DNA of 64,000 bases, taken from positions 186,001-250,000 of the forward strand of contig JADDOH010023729.1 in NCBI GenBank assembly GCA_016648135.1, written 5' to 3'. The translations under genes and the position numbers were made by a program. The notes beneath the pieces are model-generated. The model worked only from the letters and a program-made list of their open reading frames with translations. It was not told the origin of the DNA and searched no databases. Source of the DNA: Agrypnia vestita. Taxonomy: Eukaryota; Arthropoda; Insecta; Trichoptera; Phryganeidae. Shown piece by piece: positions 23,790 to 34,488 of this stretch; within the stretch, counting starts at the first letter, position 1, and each line of letters begins with the position of its first letter.

Positions 23790-25183
23790 GATACGCATCT
23801 CGCAGGCCTAAATTAAATAAATTCATTGTTCGCAGTACCTATCTACGCTGTCCATAGGAGATGCACTTTGTTCCACACTATTTCGGCGATTTTTCTTATT
23901 TATATTATTTTAACACATAATCATTATAGAACTATTTACCAGACTTATAACCAGCGCTTATAATCTACTTACAATACAAATAAACTTACAATGCTAATAC
24001 TTAATTAATTAATAATCCTAACAATATAAAACTAATTAAAATATAATTATAACTAGAACTTACGCCTAGGGACTCTTTAAATCATATTATATACTATCAC
24101 ATAAAATATATTTACAAACATTTAAAATTTAGCAATTTCGCAACATTACATTTATTTATTTACAATGTCGTCGGCGTCAAAATAATAATGTTAATAATAA
24201 CGTAAAAAATCATTTACAAACGTTAATATTATTACTATTATTTTATACTAATAATTCCTTACATACGTAGCCTCTAATATCCGCGAATTTGTAATTTTAT
24301 CTTGGTACTGGCTTGCATTATATTATTAGAAATTTTATGTTGGAGAAATCGCTAATAATCTTCGATCTATCTCTATCGTTTTACATTTCTGTCTATAAAC
24401 CTCTGCATACCCTTGCGGAGAACTAATTTGTTTGTTCCGCACGTGCACGTACAGATATTACATTTTAGGCAAAACAAATACAGATCTCGGGAATTTTAAG
24501 GTTTCGGACATCGCAAATGTTTTCAACCCTCCTGAGCATTATCGTCGATTTCTCGATAATCCATTGCTACCCAAAGAAAATACCGCTATTGTTCGGTTTC
24601 GGATCCTTTGAAAACGGCTGCCGAATCGAGCCGAGTGCAATAAAATGTATTAACCCTTGTCGCTAAGTGCGGTATTCCCAAACCGACAAGACCTTAAAAT
24701 ATATTCAAGCTAGAAGAAACATCATTTTTCATTACTTTTATTAGCCAGCTTAAACGCCGACTTAATTGCATTCATTGTTCCTTCCGAGGAAAAAGGTTTG
24801 TTTGTCACACAGCTGTGCACACGTGCAGTAGGTATAAAGCCTGGGGCGAAAGCCCCGCCAAAAGGCCCGCTGGTCATAAAGCTATTTTTGAAATGTGGAT
24901 TCGCGTCATTTTTCGCCGTCGATCTTACGGGAATTAATCCTCTACGGTAGTGATAACTATTTCACCGTGATTACGTTCATCTCAAGTGCTTCGCTAGCAT
25001 TGTGTGATTTAGACTTACTACAAATTCTAGACTTACTACTTACTACTTTTGTAATTATATCTCTTTTCTATGGTAGTTGCCGAACGTCAACAATGTGATG
25101 TCAAGCGATTGACATTTCTAACCTTAAAATCATTTGATATTCTTCCACCCAGCTTTTAAGAGCTCTTCATAGAAAAATAAACA
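23790..25183. other. GTF3C6 upstream region; no gene recognised
   Basis: AT-rich, with the GTF3C6 promoter presumably within the last few hundred bases. A small hairpin GGGGCGAAAGCCCC (24843-24856) is the only clear structure. Confidence 0.4.
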
Positions 25184-28100
25184 ATGGATAAAACAGTACA
25201 AGATTCCGACTCTGAAGAAGAAATTTTAGTTTTCGCAGACTTCAAAGATCTTTTAGACCAAGATGTGTTGAAACCGGGAAATCTACATATTGTGAAGGCT
25301 ATCGGCATGGATTCTGAAACCCCTGTTGTTCAGCTCAATAATTATTTTTTTCAAGGTACCAAAATTAAATGACATAAGTAGTGGGTTTTAAAAATTTTGA
25401 ATTATGGCGAAGTTTTACAGTATATAGAATAACTCAATTACTAGTTCTCGTTTTTCTGTGCGATCTTTCACATTTACCCAGTCTGAACAAATCTTATTAA
25501 GATCTATTGATCTTCCATCTTTAAGGTGACTTTTAACACGCATCAGTATTTTCAAATGTTCTGACTAGACAATTCTTTAACTTGGTTTTCAAACTATTCT
25601 TCAGGCTGAAAACATGCTCGTAATCTGCACTGGAAGCTAAAAATGTTCCATCAATTTCGTCAACACTGAATTGATAATTCTGAAATGCCAAAGTCACCAT
25701 ATATGAAAAGCTGTTTATCAGTTCGCCCCTGACTTTTCCCGAGACTAAGAACTTGAAGCGCTGGCTCTCTCGAAAATAAAAAGAGGACAAGAATGCCCTC
25801 CGCTGACATGGTGGACCAGCATGCCGAAACTGAAAAAAAATTCGGCTAAATCCAAGATAATGGTCCCATTGCATATAAAACGAAAATGATTATTTCACTA
25901 TATTATTGAATGTGCTAATAACGAAATGAAAGATAATTTACGTTTAAAAAGTAAGTATTAAATAAGATTTAAAATTTCGAAAAATGCACTGCATATTTTG
26001 ACATTTCATAGGCAATATATGAGGTTAGGTTAGGTTAGGTTATTAGGTTTGGTTTGGTTAGATTAGTAGATTTGGTTAGGTTAGATTATTAGTTTGGTTT
26101 GTTTAATTTAGATTAAATTAACAGGACATTCAATTATATAGTGAAATACTTATTTTCACTGTACGAACAACTGGACCATATTCTTGAATTATTCCAAAAA
26201 CTCAACCCAAAACAGGCCATCTTGGCGCAGAATGATTAGGAGAACCGACCACGTTTAGAGTGGGAAGGGGTTAGATATAGAGTTTTTTGGTAGACGGTCC
26301 CTTTGAAACGGTCCCTTCCAGAGCAATGCACTTGGTTTAAAGTTTTTTGAAGCTTGCGTTGCTGGAAGCAGTATTCAAAGTAATTTTCCGTGAGGCTGTT
26401 CAGAGCATGCATTGCAATCTGTTGCACTTCCATTTGTGATCTCCAATTATGTATTTCTTGATTACGGAGAATAGAAATTTCATTTCTTCAAAGCGGTTTG
26501 TCCCTTGTGAACTTATTCACGCCGGCTTGTCGCAGTGCTGCCATATACAGATAGTAACAGAGCCAGTCCACATTACTTAACAGGTAGATTCCCGCCTAAA
26601 CAAGTTTTAACATCATGAATTTACAATGTTCAATACAGGGTTCGAGGATATATATCCGTAGATATACCGGGTTATTTGTAAAACATTAATAACCTCGCAG
26701 GACTATATTCCTGCCTTGATTATGAGTCGAAAATGTTCGAGCTATTATGACCTAATATCAATAGTGATGGAGATATGCGACATCAAAGTTTGCATTTTTT
26801 TTTAAATATTTCTGACTTCTTTTTTGTAAAACGTTGGACTATCATTACAGTAACTTATAACGAATATGAAAAATTCATTCCCTTTAATACAAGTCAAATA
26901 AAAAAATAAAAACTTTCCAATTCCAATTGGAAAACATTCCAATTGGAATTTTTTCAGGGTTTTTATCATTGATATTATAAACTATTGATATTAGGTCATA
27001 ATAGCTTGAACATTTTCGACTCATAATCAAGGCAGGAATATAGTCCTGCGAGGTTATTAATGTTTTACAAATAACCCTGTATATCACAATATTTATGGCT
27101 TGATTTTTATTTTTGATATACATTCAAAAAAACTTTCTGCTGTCGTTAATTGTAATTTTTTAAAATGCTACATGTTGTTTTTTTTTTAATATCTGCGGTC
27201 GTTACTAGATGGCGGCAGTTTTTTAGTTTAATTTGTTTCATATAATCCGTTTTATATTTCACACAAAGAAACAAACACCCATAACACTACATTAGAAAGA
27301 GCAACTTTTATAACTTATTTATAATAATTGCGTATATTAGCTTTTTTCAGTATGCAGTTCATTTATTTAATAATTCATATACAAGATAAAAATAATAAAT
27401 TTCCTAATTATTTTGAGTTGGTATCAATCGACGTGTGCAAAAAAGGAGAAAAAAGTCTGGGTATATATGCAATTTTTGATATAAATCAGATTTTTTCAAA
27501 CCCTGGTTCCATATAAAGTAATAATCGTTCAATGTTTTACAGAAAATAAGGACTGGTTGTTGGATCAGTGGTAATGGAAACAGTTAAGCAAAAAGCATAA
27601 ATTTTTGTGTTTTCCACCAATCAAACCATCGATTTTCATAAAAATCTGTGCTTCTTGTTAAACCATTACCATTATGCGACTATTTTTTAATTTTTTGAAA
27701 AAGGAAAAATGATATGATTAATTATTTGAAAAAATTTGCCAAGAAACAACGACATTAGTCAATTTGGTTCAATGTTCTTATGCAAAAAAACCAAACTACT
27801 GGTGCAAAAATTTGATAAAAATAACAAAGGTTTTAAGAGATACTACGTACCGTGTTTCCGCGAATATATGACCTACCTCGAAAGTAAGACCTACCACGAT
27901 TTTTCAGGATGGATAAGACCTACTTCGAAAATAAGAACTAATGTATAATTAAATAAATCAAAAGTTGATGTGTTTTTCACAAGTTTGACCCGGTGTGCTG
28001 CACGCGCCAATGATCTGTTTTTAGCTCATTTGCACGTGCGCAGCAGCAGGCACACTTTCGCTCCGTGTCGGTTTTGCGGTCCAGTCAAAGGGAATATTGT

Positions 28101-31100
28101 ACGGTATGGTAGGGACGTATTGTAGTTAAAGTTATGTTTTGGAATTTTTACTGTTTGTTCCGGCCGTTTCGTGTTAAATTAAACACATTTTATTTGAATT
28201 ATAAATTTATATCCAATAATACTTTGACCAAAAAATAAGACCTACATTGAAAATAAGACCTAGTTCGTTTTTTTGGCTATGAAATTAATATAAGACCTGT
28301 CTTATATTCGCCGAAACACGGTAAACAAAGGAAATTCCCAAATTATGTTTTGGCTCTCCTGAAAACCTACATTTTTTATTAATTCGGTTGTTCCACTGAT
28401 ATAAAACAATATATATAAATATATTGCAAATGTGAATTTGGTTACGCACTTTTATTGATTGTTATGCGGTGTGAATGATAATCCTGAAACTATGCAGAGC
28501 ATTGGTTTGTATGTCCCTGACCTTAGACACGACCAACCCGCCGAAGGTTATGCCTATTGAAAGAGCTACCGCTATGCTGAACAATATCACTTTGGACATT
28601 GATTTATTCCATATCTCTGAGAGGGTTTTCTGAAGCAAGATTCTCCTACATCTTTGATATGAATAATTTTTTATACATGTTAATTGAAATATTAAAACAT
28701 TTATGAATTAAATGTACGTTGTTGTATACCATGTATGTATATGTATAAAATGTTAATGTTGTATACCAAATAAATTTAATTAGAAGTTTCTGCGAACATA
28801 ATTTGTTTCTCATAATTATGGATAACTTATTTAATTATTATTTTATTTAACAATTTTATTCATTTTAGGAGAGTTCCAGAATTGCCTCGGAACGCAAATG
28901 TTTTTTGAAAATGACCCAGAACCCCCTGAAGATGATCCTATATTTGACATCAAGCCAGAAAAACCACTAAAATACCTCTGTAAAACCAGGAAAATACTGA
29001 ATATGAAACGGATTTTCTTGAGGCCAAAGGACGAAACTTGTGAGTACACAACCTATCTACACATTTTTAACGTGACCTTAATAGCTAGGCCCACAAAGCT
29101 TGCTTATAGGTGCAGGAGATTCCCGATTTTCCAGGGTCGCATTTTTTAATTTGGAATTGTGGGTTTTTAATGAAACATGCATCCTCACTGTGCTTACGTA
29201 TGGTTTGGAAACTATCACACTAACTGCGAGGACCACACATAAACTACTATGTACACAGTGCTCTATGGAGAGATAAATGCTAGGCGTAAGTCAGAGATAG
29301 AATCAGAAATGAGGACATCAGACACCGGACAAAAGTCAATGTGGTAAACCGTATTGCCAAATTAAAATGCCAATGAGCAGGTCATGTTGCCAGACAAGGA
29401 AATGACAGATGGGCACCCAGAATTCTGCGGTGGAGACCACGCAACATGAAAAGAGGAATAGGCCGGCCTTAAAAAAGGTCGGCCGATGATATTGTCCCCA
29501 TCACGGGTAGTGGGTGAATAAGAAAAGCCCAAAGAAGGGGTGATTAGAAAAGGCCTGCATCCAGCAGTGGAGAAATGGCTGAGGAAGAAGAAGAAGTATT
29601 CGTAATTTTTCTTCCTTTCCACCCTAAATAATCGAAAGCCTACTTATTACATGAATTTTTCTCTTATGACACACAGTGGTATCGATGTTTTACCTACAAG
29701 AAAAATGAAACATCTAATTCTACAAATGTTTTTTAGTTTGCTTACTTAAAGCTAACTTAATCATTTTCCAAAATTATGACTTGACTCGCAATTGCATAAG
29801 AATAATGCTAATTTATTGGGCATGTTGGAAGTTTTATTTTATAAGATTTTAGGAGTCCTAAATTGCGGAAGCGTGTTGTATATGCTGTTTATGTTAAACC
29901 AATTTTATAAATAATCCATTATTACGGATTTCCTTGATTAAAAAAAATAGTAATCCATGATCAAAAATAAAGACAGTAAAACCACAGTTTACCCAGAACA
30001 GTAGTTTATCTCCGGCCTGTCGGCGAGTTATTAGCCTACTCTTGCGTTGACGCTAGGGTTGTCACTTTATTTTTACTCTCCTTCTTTTAACTCGTAGCGT
30101 CTGAGATTCCGACGCATAAGGTAGACACTAAACCCGAATAAAATTCAATTTCTTTTAATTGTTCAAAATTGATGTACCGATTTTAATATTTATGTGGTCC
30201 TTTTCGAACTCTTTGCGAAAGACCTGCTCCATCCTCTCTATATTGGCAACAAAGTCATGAGTAAATTTCGATCTGTCGCATAATTTCTGTAATTAGTATA
30301 CCTAGTTTCTGCACTTAAATTGCAAGAACGCTGATTAACATCAACGTAAACTTTTAAAAACTCAGTCTTTGTGATAATCAACACACCTTTTTAGTAAAGC
30401 ACCACGAACATAAAAAAAGGCATTTTTTTCAGGAAGCGCATTTTTTTTCTAAAGCGGCGGCTGCGAGCGCGAATGGTACTGAAGGCACGGCCCTTACTGC
30501 CGCCGCCTTGTGCCCCCATATTCTATGTCAATGTGTGCGTCACAGTGCGTGCGTACACGGTGCCGAGCACGCACGCATTCTAATGGGTAGCAGCTAGTTT
30601 GTATGAAGACGTATTACTATTCTTAGTATACTGTGGTAAAACCCAGTTAATTCGAAATTTTTAGAACACACAAATCTCAAAATGTTAATTTCTTAGTCAA
30701 TTAATCCAATCTTAAACTCCCATAATTCATAATTCAAAATAATTTTTAAGTTGCACAATAAATCAATATATTTTACGTCACAATTTGAAATTTTTAAACA
30801 AGTTATAAAAACTATTGTGCGCAGATTTTTGATTTGTGTGGGGTGTTCTTTATGTATTTCAGGGTACTTTATGTGTTTGGTACTTTATGTGACATATATA
30901 TGTTGCGATCCCCAAAATTGGGAAAGCATGTATAAGATATGCAAGCTGTCTTCAGTAGGGTGGCCTATATATGCATGGCTAGTTTTACTTTGTGCTAATT
31001 CCTTGTACTTGAATGCATTTAAAATTGATTTTTACTTTTTTAAATTCCTCTTTAGTTAGATTTTTTCTCTCATAACTGCATTTGTGTTAAAAATGTTTAA

Positions 31101-34100
31101 TTTTCTTTAGAATAAATTATTACTGACTTATTCGCATCCCTTACAAAATATTTGTTTTTATTATTATTAATATAAGATACATAATTCAGAAGTTATAAAC
31201 CAGGTCAGATTTCTTTGAAAACAATTACTTAGATACAATTTTTATTATTATTAATTGCTAATTACTATTTTATTACTAATTGTACTTTACTTTTCTGATA
31301 AAAAGATAAAGCTCACTGTTATAATTTTGAAAAAGAAAAATGCCTGTAAATGAAATTTCCTAAAGATGACCCTGCCATCGATTTCTAGACCAAAATATGT
31401 ATCTCCATCGAAATCGTGAGAATTATTTTTAAGAAAGTCAATATTATAGTATAAAACTAATAAATTGCCCATTATTTGTTATAATTAAGACAAAAGGGAC
31501 ATTATTAAAAAGACATCAAGTAAAAAAATAATTTTAACTGTCACAAAACTAAACAGAAAAAAAAACAACACTTTTTGAGAGGAGTAGTACCTCTCATCAT
31601 CGTTGTATTTAGTGATGTGATGTGTATTTAGTGATGACGCCTGATGAGATGGCCTGTACATCTCGAAACTAAAGTAGTGATAAAATAACTCAGCATGTCT
31701 GTGGAACCAAATTTAGTTTAGTGAAATTCAAAATAATTTTTTTTTAAAGTAGAAGTTTAAATAAGTAGAACAACAAAATAACTGCCGTATCAATTACGTA
31801 ACAATATTGCAATAAGTCGTAATAAAACCTTAATTTTTTTTTTTTAAATATCTGGAAGGAATAATTTTATTTGACTTGTACCCATGTAAATAAATTTTTA
31901 ATATTCCGTATGAGTTACTGTAGTGATAGTCCAACGTTTTACGTAAAATAAGATAAAAATATTTTTAAAAAATGCAAATTTTGACGTCACTTATCTCTGT
32001 AACTGTCGACATTTCAAGAATATTTTCAAATTTAAATACATATACGCAAAGAAGACTCCCCGAAGTTTTTGCTACTAGTTTTTTTCAATTTTTCATTTTC
32101 ATTTATTTATTATTTATTCCATAATATGTACATTACAAACTTAAAATTCAATGCATACATATTATGAAGGTGTATAGGTATTAGTGATGTAACGAATGTC
32201 AGTTTTTGAGCATTTGTGAATGTGAATATCTGCTACCGACATTCGCGAATGCGAATATTGAGTTTTTTTTTAATTTGGCGCCAATTATGTATGGCTTAGC
32301 GGCTCGGTTTCGCGCGAGGCGCGTTCCGTTTGCATCTTGTTCCGAGTTGATCTTATAGAAGCATAAATAATAATTTTGTTTTTGTTTGTTCAAAGTGTTT
32401 TCTTATAAAACATAAATTAATTATAGTTTGTAATTGAATAACATAGTTTTTGTTTGACTTTTGTTTTTACTTCAAGGAGATTACCTAACATTAAAAACTT
32501 ATGTAAAGACTGATAAAAATTTCAGAGAGGAATTTGTTTTTGTTTGTTTACATTGCATTATTATATTTTTTGTTGTAATGAGAAGTTAATTGTTATTTAG
32601 TAGTGATCTGGAATCTTAAGCTTTATTACCCAAGGTAGAAGTAGATGGTAAATAAATACAGTCGAACTCGGTTATAAGGAGCGCGACGGGACCGACTAAA
32701 TTTGCTCCTTATAGCCGGGACTCCTTATATCCGGGATAGGTAAATTTCACTTTCTAAATTTTTTTGACTGTGATGTTATTTTCAAGAGCAGCTAAAAAAA
32801 AACGTCCTTAATTTTCCAGAGCAATGAAACTGTAGAAGACAATAGTGAAAACTTTTTACAGACTTCGGAATTTTTAGTGCCGCGTTCTATTTCACGAATA
32901 ATTTCGACTTTTTCGCGAACCGAGAGACACTTTCGTTTGTTAGTGGACATGTTTCCGATAGAACAATTCGCGTTTAACTTATTAGGCTTTCAAATGCTAA
33001 TACAGTTAACTGCATAAAACAAACTGTCACCTCAAATATTTTGGAAACACCCCCAATAATCGGAGTTATATGACAGTTCTCAACATTCAGTTCGGCATCC
33101 CTTTGATAAGAAATGCCGACAACTATTGTTTGCCTGTGCACGTGGCATTTTCGGACACACTTAATTAGGGTTCATTTTTGTGTACATCATAAAATGAACC
33201 CTAATTAAGTGCGAGCCGCTTCAAAATCAAAGTTCATTGTTAAGTACGTATTTGTTTTTTTTCCGTAACTCAAGCAAATATGTATGCAGAGTTTCTAAAA
33301 TTTGCTCCGTATATCCGGGAATCGCGCTCCTTAAAACCGAGAACGACAGTATGGGAATATGCGCAAAACAAAATCAATTCACAGTTTTGCTCACTATAGA
33401 GATCTCCTTATACCCGAGCTCATTATAACCGAGTTCGACTGTAATACCAAATGATAAAGTAAAGTGAAAACTGATAATATGATCACGAGGTAAAGCTACT
33501 TTTTCTAATAAAAAAATAAATGAATGGATTTTTTATTAACCTAATATTATGTTTTTTCTGATGTTCATATTCACAAAACATTCGCTCGAACTTTGCAAAT
33601 ACAAGTGCGAATATGCAAAAATATGTGAATATTTGTTACTATCACTAATAGTATATTAAAATGAGAATATTTAAATAATTAAAAATAACATAAAATCTGG
33701 TCAAAGGTGTAGGAGGATCCTGCTTCGGAAAACCCCTTCAGACACATGGAATATATCAATACCCAAAGCGATATTGTTCAGCATAGCGGTAGCTCTTCCA
33801 ACAGGTTGGTCCTGTATATTGGAATATGAAACAATCTATGGTGACGATGTCTAAGGAACATATCAGGAACATACAAACCAATGCTCCCCGTAATTTCAGG
33901 ATTATCGATCATACCGCGCAACAATCGATAAAAATGTGTAATCAAATACACATTCCTTCCAGTCTCTAAACTATTGTAGCCAAGCATACCCTGGAGGAAC
34001 TTGGTTATGAGACACCCTGTATAATCGTTGGAGTGCAATATGATGGTGCTCTAACAGTTTGTTTAAAGCATATATTTTACGAAAACGGATTGTTTGGTTG

Positions 34101-34479
34101 GTGAAGAACGCAAAAATCTAAAAAGCTCAAAACAAAAGATTACTACATATAAAACAAGTTGATGCAACCAGCCCAGTCAGTTAGTCTTGATTTTGACATA
34201 AACTAAATTGTTTTAAACTGACTCCAATTCTCTTGTTTTTTCTTTCTAGCTACTGCGGAAGATGTTCCGAATACACCACTGGAATTAAATACTCATGCGT
34301 CCACCGTAGAGGAGGCTCTTCATAATTTCCAAGTATATTTTGATGAAAATGACATTGATCTTCCTGTTACTAAGTCTGCCAACCCTTTGGGTATAATGCA
34401 GTCTCAGAAACAGACCAAAAGACCTAAGAAGCCCAAAATTTTGACATTGAACGACATCAGTGACGAGGAAAATGATTGA
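25184..34479 (+). CDS. GTF3C6: General transcription factor 3C polypeptide 6 (TFIIIC small subunit), complete, three exons
   Basis: GTF3C6 is a small subunit of TFIIIC, which binds the A and B boxes of tRNA genes for RNA polymerase III. Exons are 25184-25355, 28869-29039 and 34250-34479. Splice phases (1 and 1) fit and give 190 residues. An acidic start (DSDSEEEILVFADF) is followed by the TFIIIC_sub6 beta-barrel across the first intron (VVQLNNYFFQG / EFQNCLGTQMFFEND), a basic linker (KTRKILNMKRIFLRPK), and a Lys-rich then acidic C-terminus (DISDEEND). The start context AAACAATGG is good. Intron 1 (3.5 kb) and intron 2 (5.2 kb) are filled with transposon remains. A poly-A signal lies just past the stop. 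Alternative identities are unlikely given the domain match and clean gene model. Confidence 0.88.
26023..26100 (+). repeat. Interstitial TTAGG-like telomere repeat
   Basis: Four near-perfect TTAGG units in a row (26032-26050 area) continue into degenerate TTAGG/TTTGG/TTAGA units. TTAGG is the usual insect telomere unit. The tract lies in GTF3C6 intron 1. Confidence 0.55.
26236..26433 (-). pseudogene. Transposase C-terminal remnant (mariner-like)
   Basis: The stretch MHALNSLTENYFEYCFQQ, and in a second frame KCIALEGTVSKG, match the end of mariner-type transposases, where a helix of this kind precedes the W-x-KCI-x-x-x-G block. A frameshift separates the two. It lies in GTF3C6 intron 1, antisense to the gene. 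Confidence 0.45.
26671..27087. mobile_element. Palindromic MITE, family 3, copy 1
   Basis: Nearly identical inverted arms of about 90 bp (GGGTTATTTGTAAAACATTA, then CCTCGCAGGACTATATTCCT on the left and their complements on the right) enclose an AT-rich middle. It has no coding capacity. Related, more decayed copies are at 31899-32070 and 36340-36715. Confidence 0.75.
27548..27680. mobile_element. Hairpin MITE, family 1, copy 4
   Basis: It has the family core in the inverse sense (TTTTCCACCAATCAAACCAT then CGATTTTCATAAAAATC) and inverted arms GGTAATGG / CCATTACC. It is more diverged than copy 3. It lies in GTF3C6 intron 1. Confidence 0.55.
27848..28323. mobile_element. Non-autonomous DNA transposon with TACCGTGTTTC ends
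   Basis: It starts TACCGTGTTTCCGCGAATAT and ends ATATTCGCCGAAACACGGTA, so the ends are inverted copies with TA at the outer edges. Near each end are repeats of the word AATAAGACCTAC (at least four). TA duplication points to the Tc1/mariner superfamily. The 476 bp element has no open frame of note and lies in GTF3C6 intron 1. Confidence 0.7.
28475..28690 (+). repeat. LINE-like repeat fragment, copy of local family
   Basis: It matches 9820-10085 in the same order: ATCCTGAAACTATGCAGAGC, GCTACCGCTATGCTGAACA, GAGGGTTTTCTGAAGCAAGA, then TTTGATATGAAT. Broken by stops. It lies in GTF3C6 intron 1, close to exon 2. Confidence 0.55.
29175..29600 (+). mobile_element. RTE-type retrotransposon, 3' fragment with (AAG)n end
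   Basis: Plus-strand translation gives CILTVLTYGLETITLT and later KLKCQ-AGHVARQ-like and GRP-like segments. The last part, GGCCTGCATCCAGCAGTGGA, encodes the C-terminal QQW-type end seen in RTE elements. It ends in GAAGAAGAAG. Frameshifts and stops are frequent. It lies in GTF3C6 intron 2 and is a different lineage from 35519-36095. Confidence 0.65.
31630..31675 (+). ncRNA. Hammerhead-like fragment (CTGATGA ... CGAAAC)
   Basis: CTGATGA at 31641-31647 and CGAAAC at 31664-31669 are the two halves of a hammerhead ribozyme core, and the bases between them can fold (GAGATG with CATCTC). That fold, however, uses the last G and A of the CTGATGA box, and I find no good stem I. It may be a decayed ribozyme from the end of a retroelement, or chance. 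Confidence 0.2.
31899..32070. repeat. Palindromic MITE, family 3, decayed fragment
   Basis: It shares, in inverse order, the middle of 26671-27087: GATAGTCCAACGTTTTACGT and AATGCAAATTTTGACGTCA. The terminal arms are missing. It lies in GTF3C6 intron 2. Confidence 0.45.
32659..33441 (-). mobile_element. pogo/Tigger-like element, internally deleted
   Basis: The ends CAGTCGAACTCGGTTATAAG and the exact inverse CTTATAACCGAG-type TTCGACTG are flanked by TA on both sides, as in the pogo branch of Tc1/mariner. Second inner copies of the end sequence (CTCCTTATA..CCGGG) occur near both ends. The only coding part left is the N-terminal DNA-binding domain at 32802-32950. It interrupts the hAT-like element at 32182-33647, inside GTF3C6 intron 2. 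Confidence 0.75.
32802..32950 (-). pseudogene. CENP-B-type helix-turn-helix domain of a pogo-like transposase, truncated
   Basis: It starts at the ATG 32950-32948 with MSTNKRKCLSVREKVEII and continues into FSLLSSTVSLLWKIK. This is the CENP-B N-terminal DNA-binding fold that pogo/Tigger transposases use to bind their ends. The second DNA-binding domain and the DDE catalytic domain are gone, so it cannot transpose. It could still bind the terminal repeats if expressed, but there is no sign of that. Confidence 0.65.
33680..34000 (-). repeat. LINE-like repeat fragment, longest copy of local family
   Basis: The minus strand reads IGLYVPDMFLRHRHHRLFHI and PIYRTNLLEE, which resembles the C-terminus of the ORF2 of Jockey/CR1-group elements. 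It is the most complete of five local copies (others near 3250, 9820, 11680 and 28475). Stops follow. It lies in GTF3C6 intron 2. Confidence 0.5.
34044..34180. mobile_element. Hairpin MITE, family 1, copy 5
   Basis: It contains the family core ATTTTACGAAAACGGATTGT then TTGGTTGGTGAAGA, and ends CAAGTTGATGCAACCAG. Diverged, lying 70 bp before the last GTF3C6 exon. Confidence 0.5.
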
Positions 34480-34482
34480 TGC

Positions 34483-34488
34483 AATAAA
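34483..34488 (+). terminator. Polyadenylation signal of GTF3C6
   Basis: AATAAA begins four bases after the stop codon. A T-rich stretch and TGTG-containing sequence follow within 40 bp. Confidence 0.6.

Larger units (their letters stand above)
32182..33647. mobile_element. hAT-like element carrying a nested pogo-like element
   Basis: The left end TAGTGATGTAACGAATGTC and the right end, inverted TAGTGATAGTAACAAAT, form terminal repeats. Both subterminal regions are rich in GCGAATATG / ATTCGCGAATGCGAATA words. The flanks ATAGGTAT and ATAGTATA are only loosely alike, so the 8 bp duplication expected of hAT is not proven. A 783 bp element sits inside (32659-33441). Confidence 0.5.

Noticed and set aside
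24843..24856. GGGGCGAAAGCCCC hairpin with a GAAA loop
   Set aside because: Too short and without any RNA-gene context; likely chance.
25533..25874. 113-codon minus-strand frame in GTF3C6 intron 1
   Set aside because: Mixed composition but no family motif, no matching splice context and no second exon were found.
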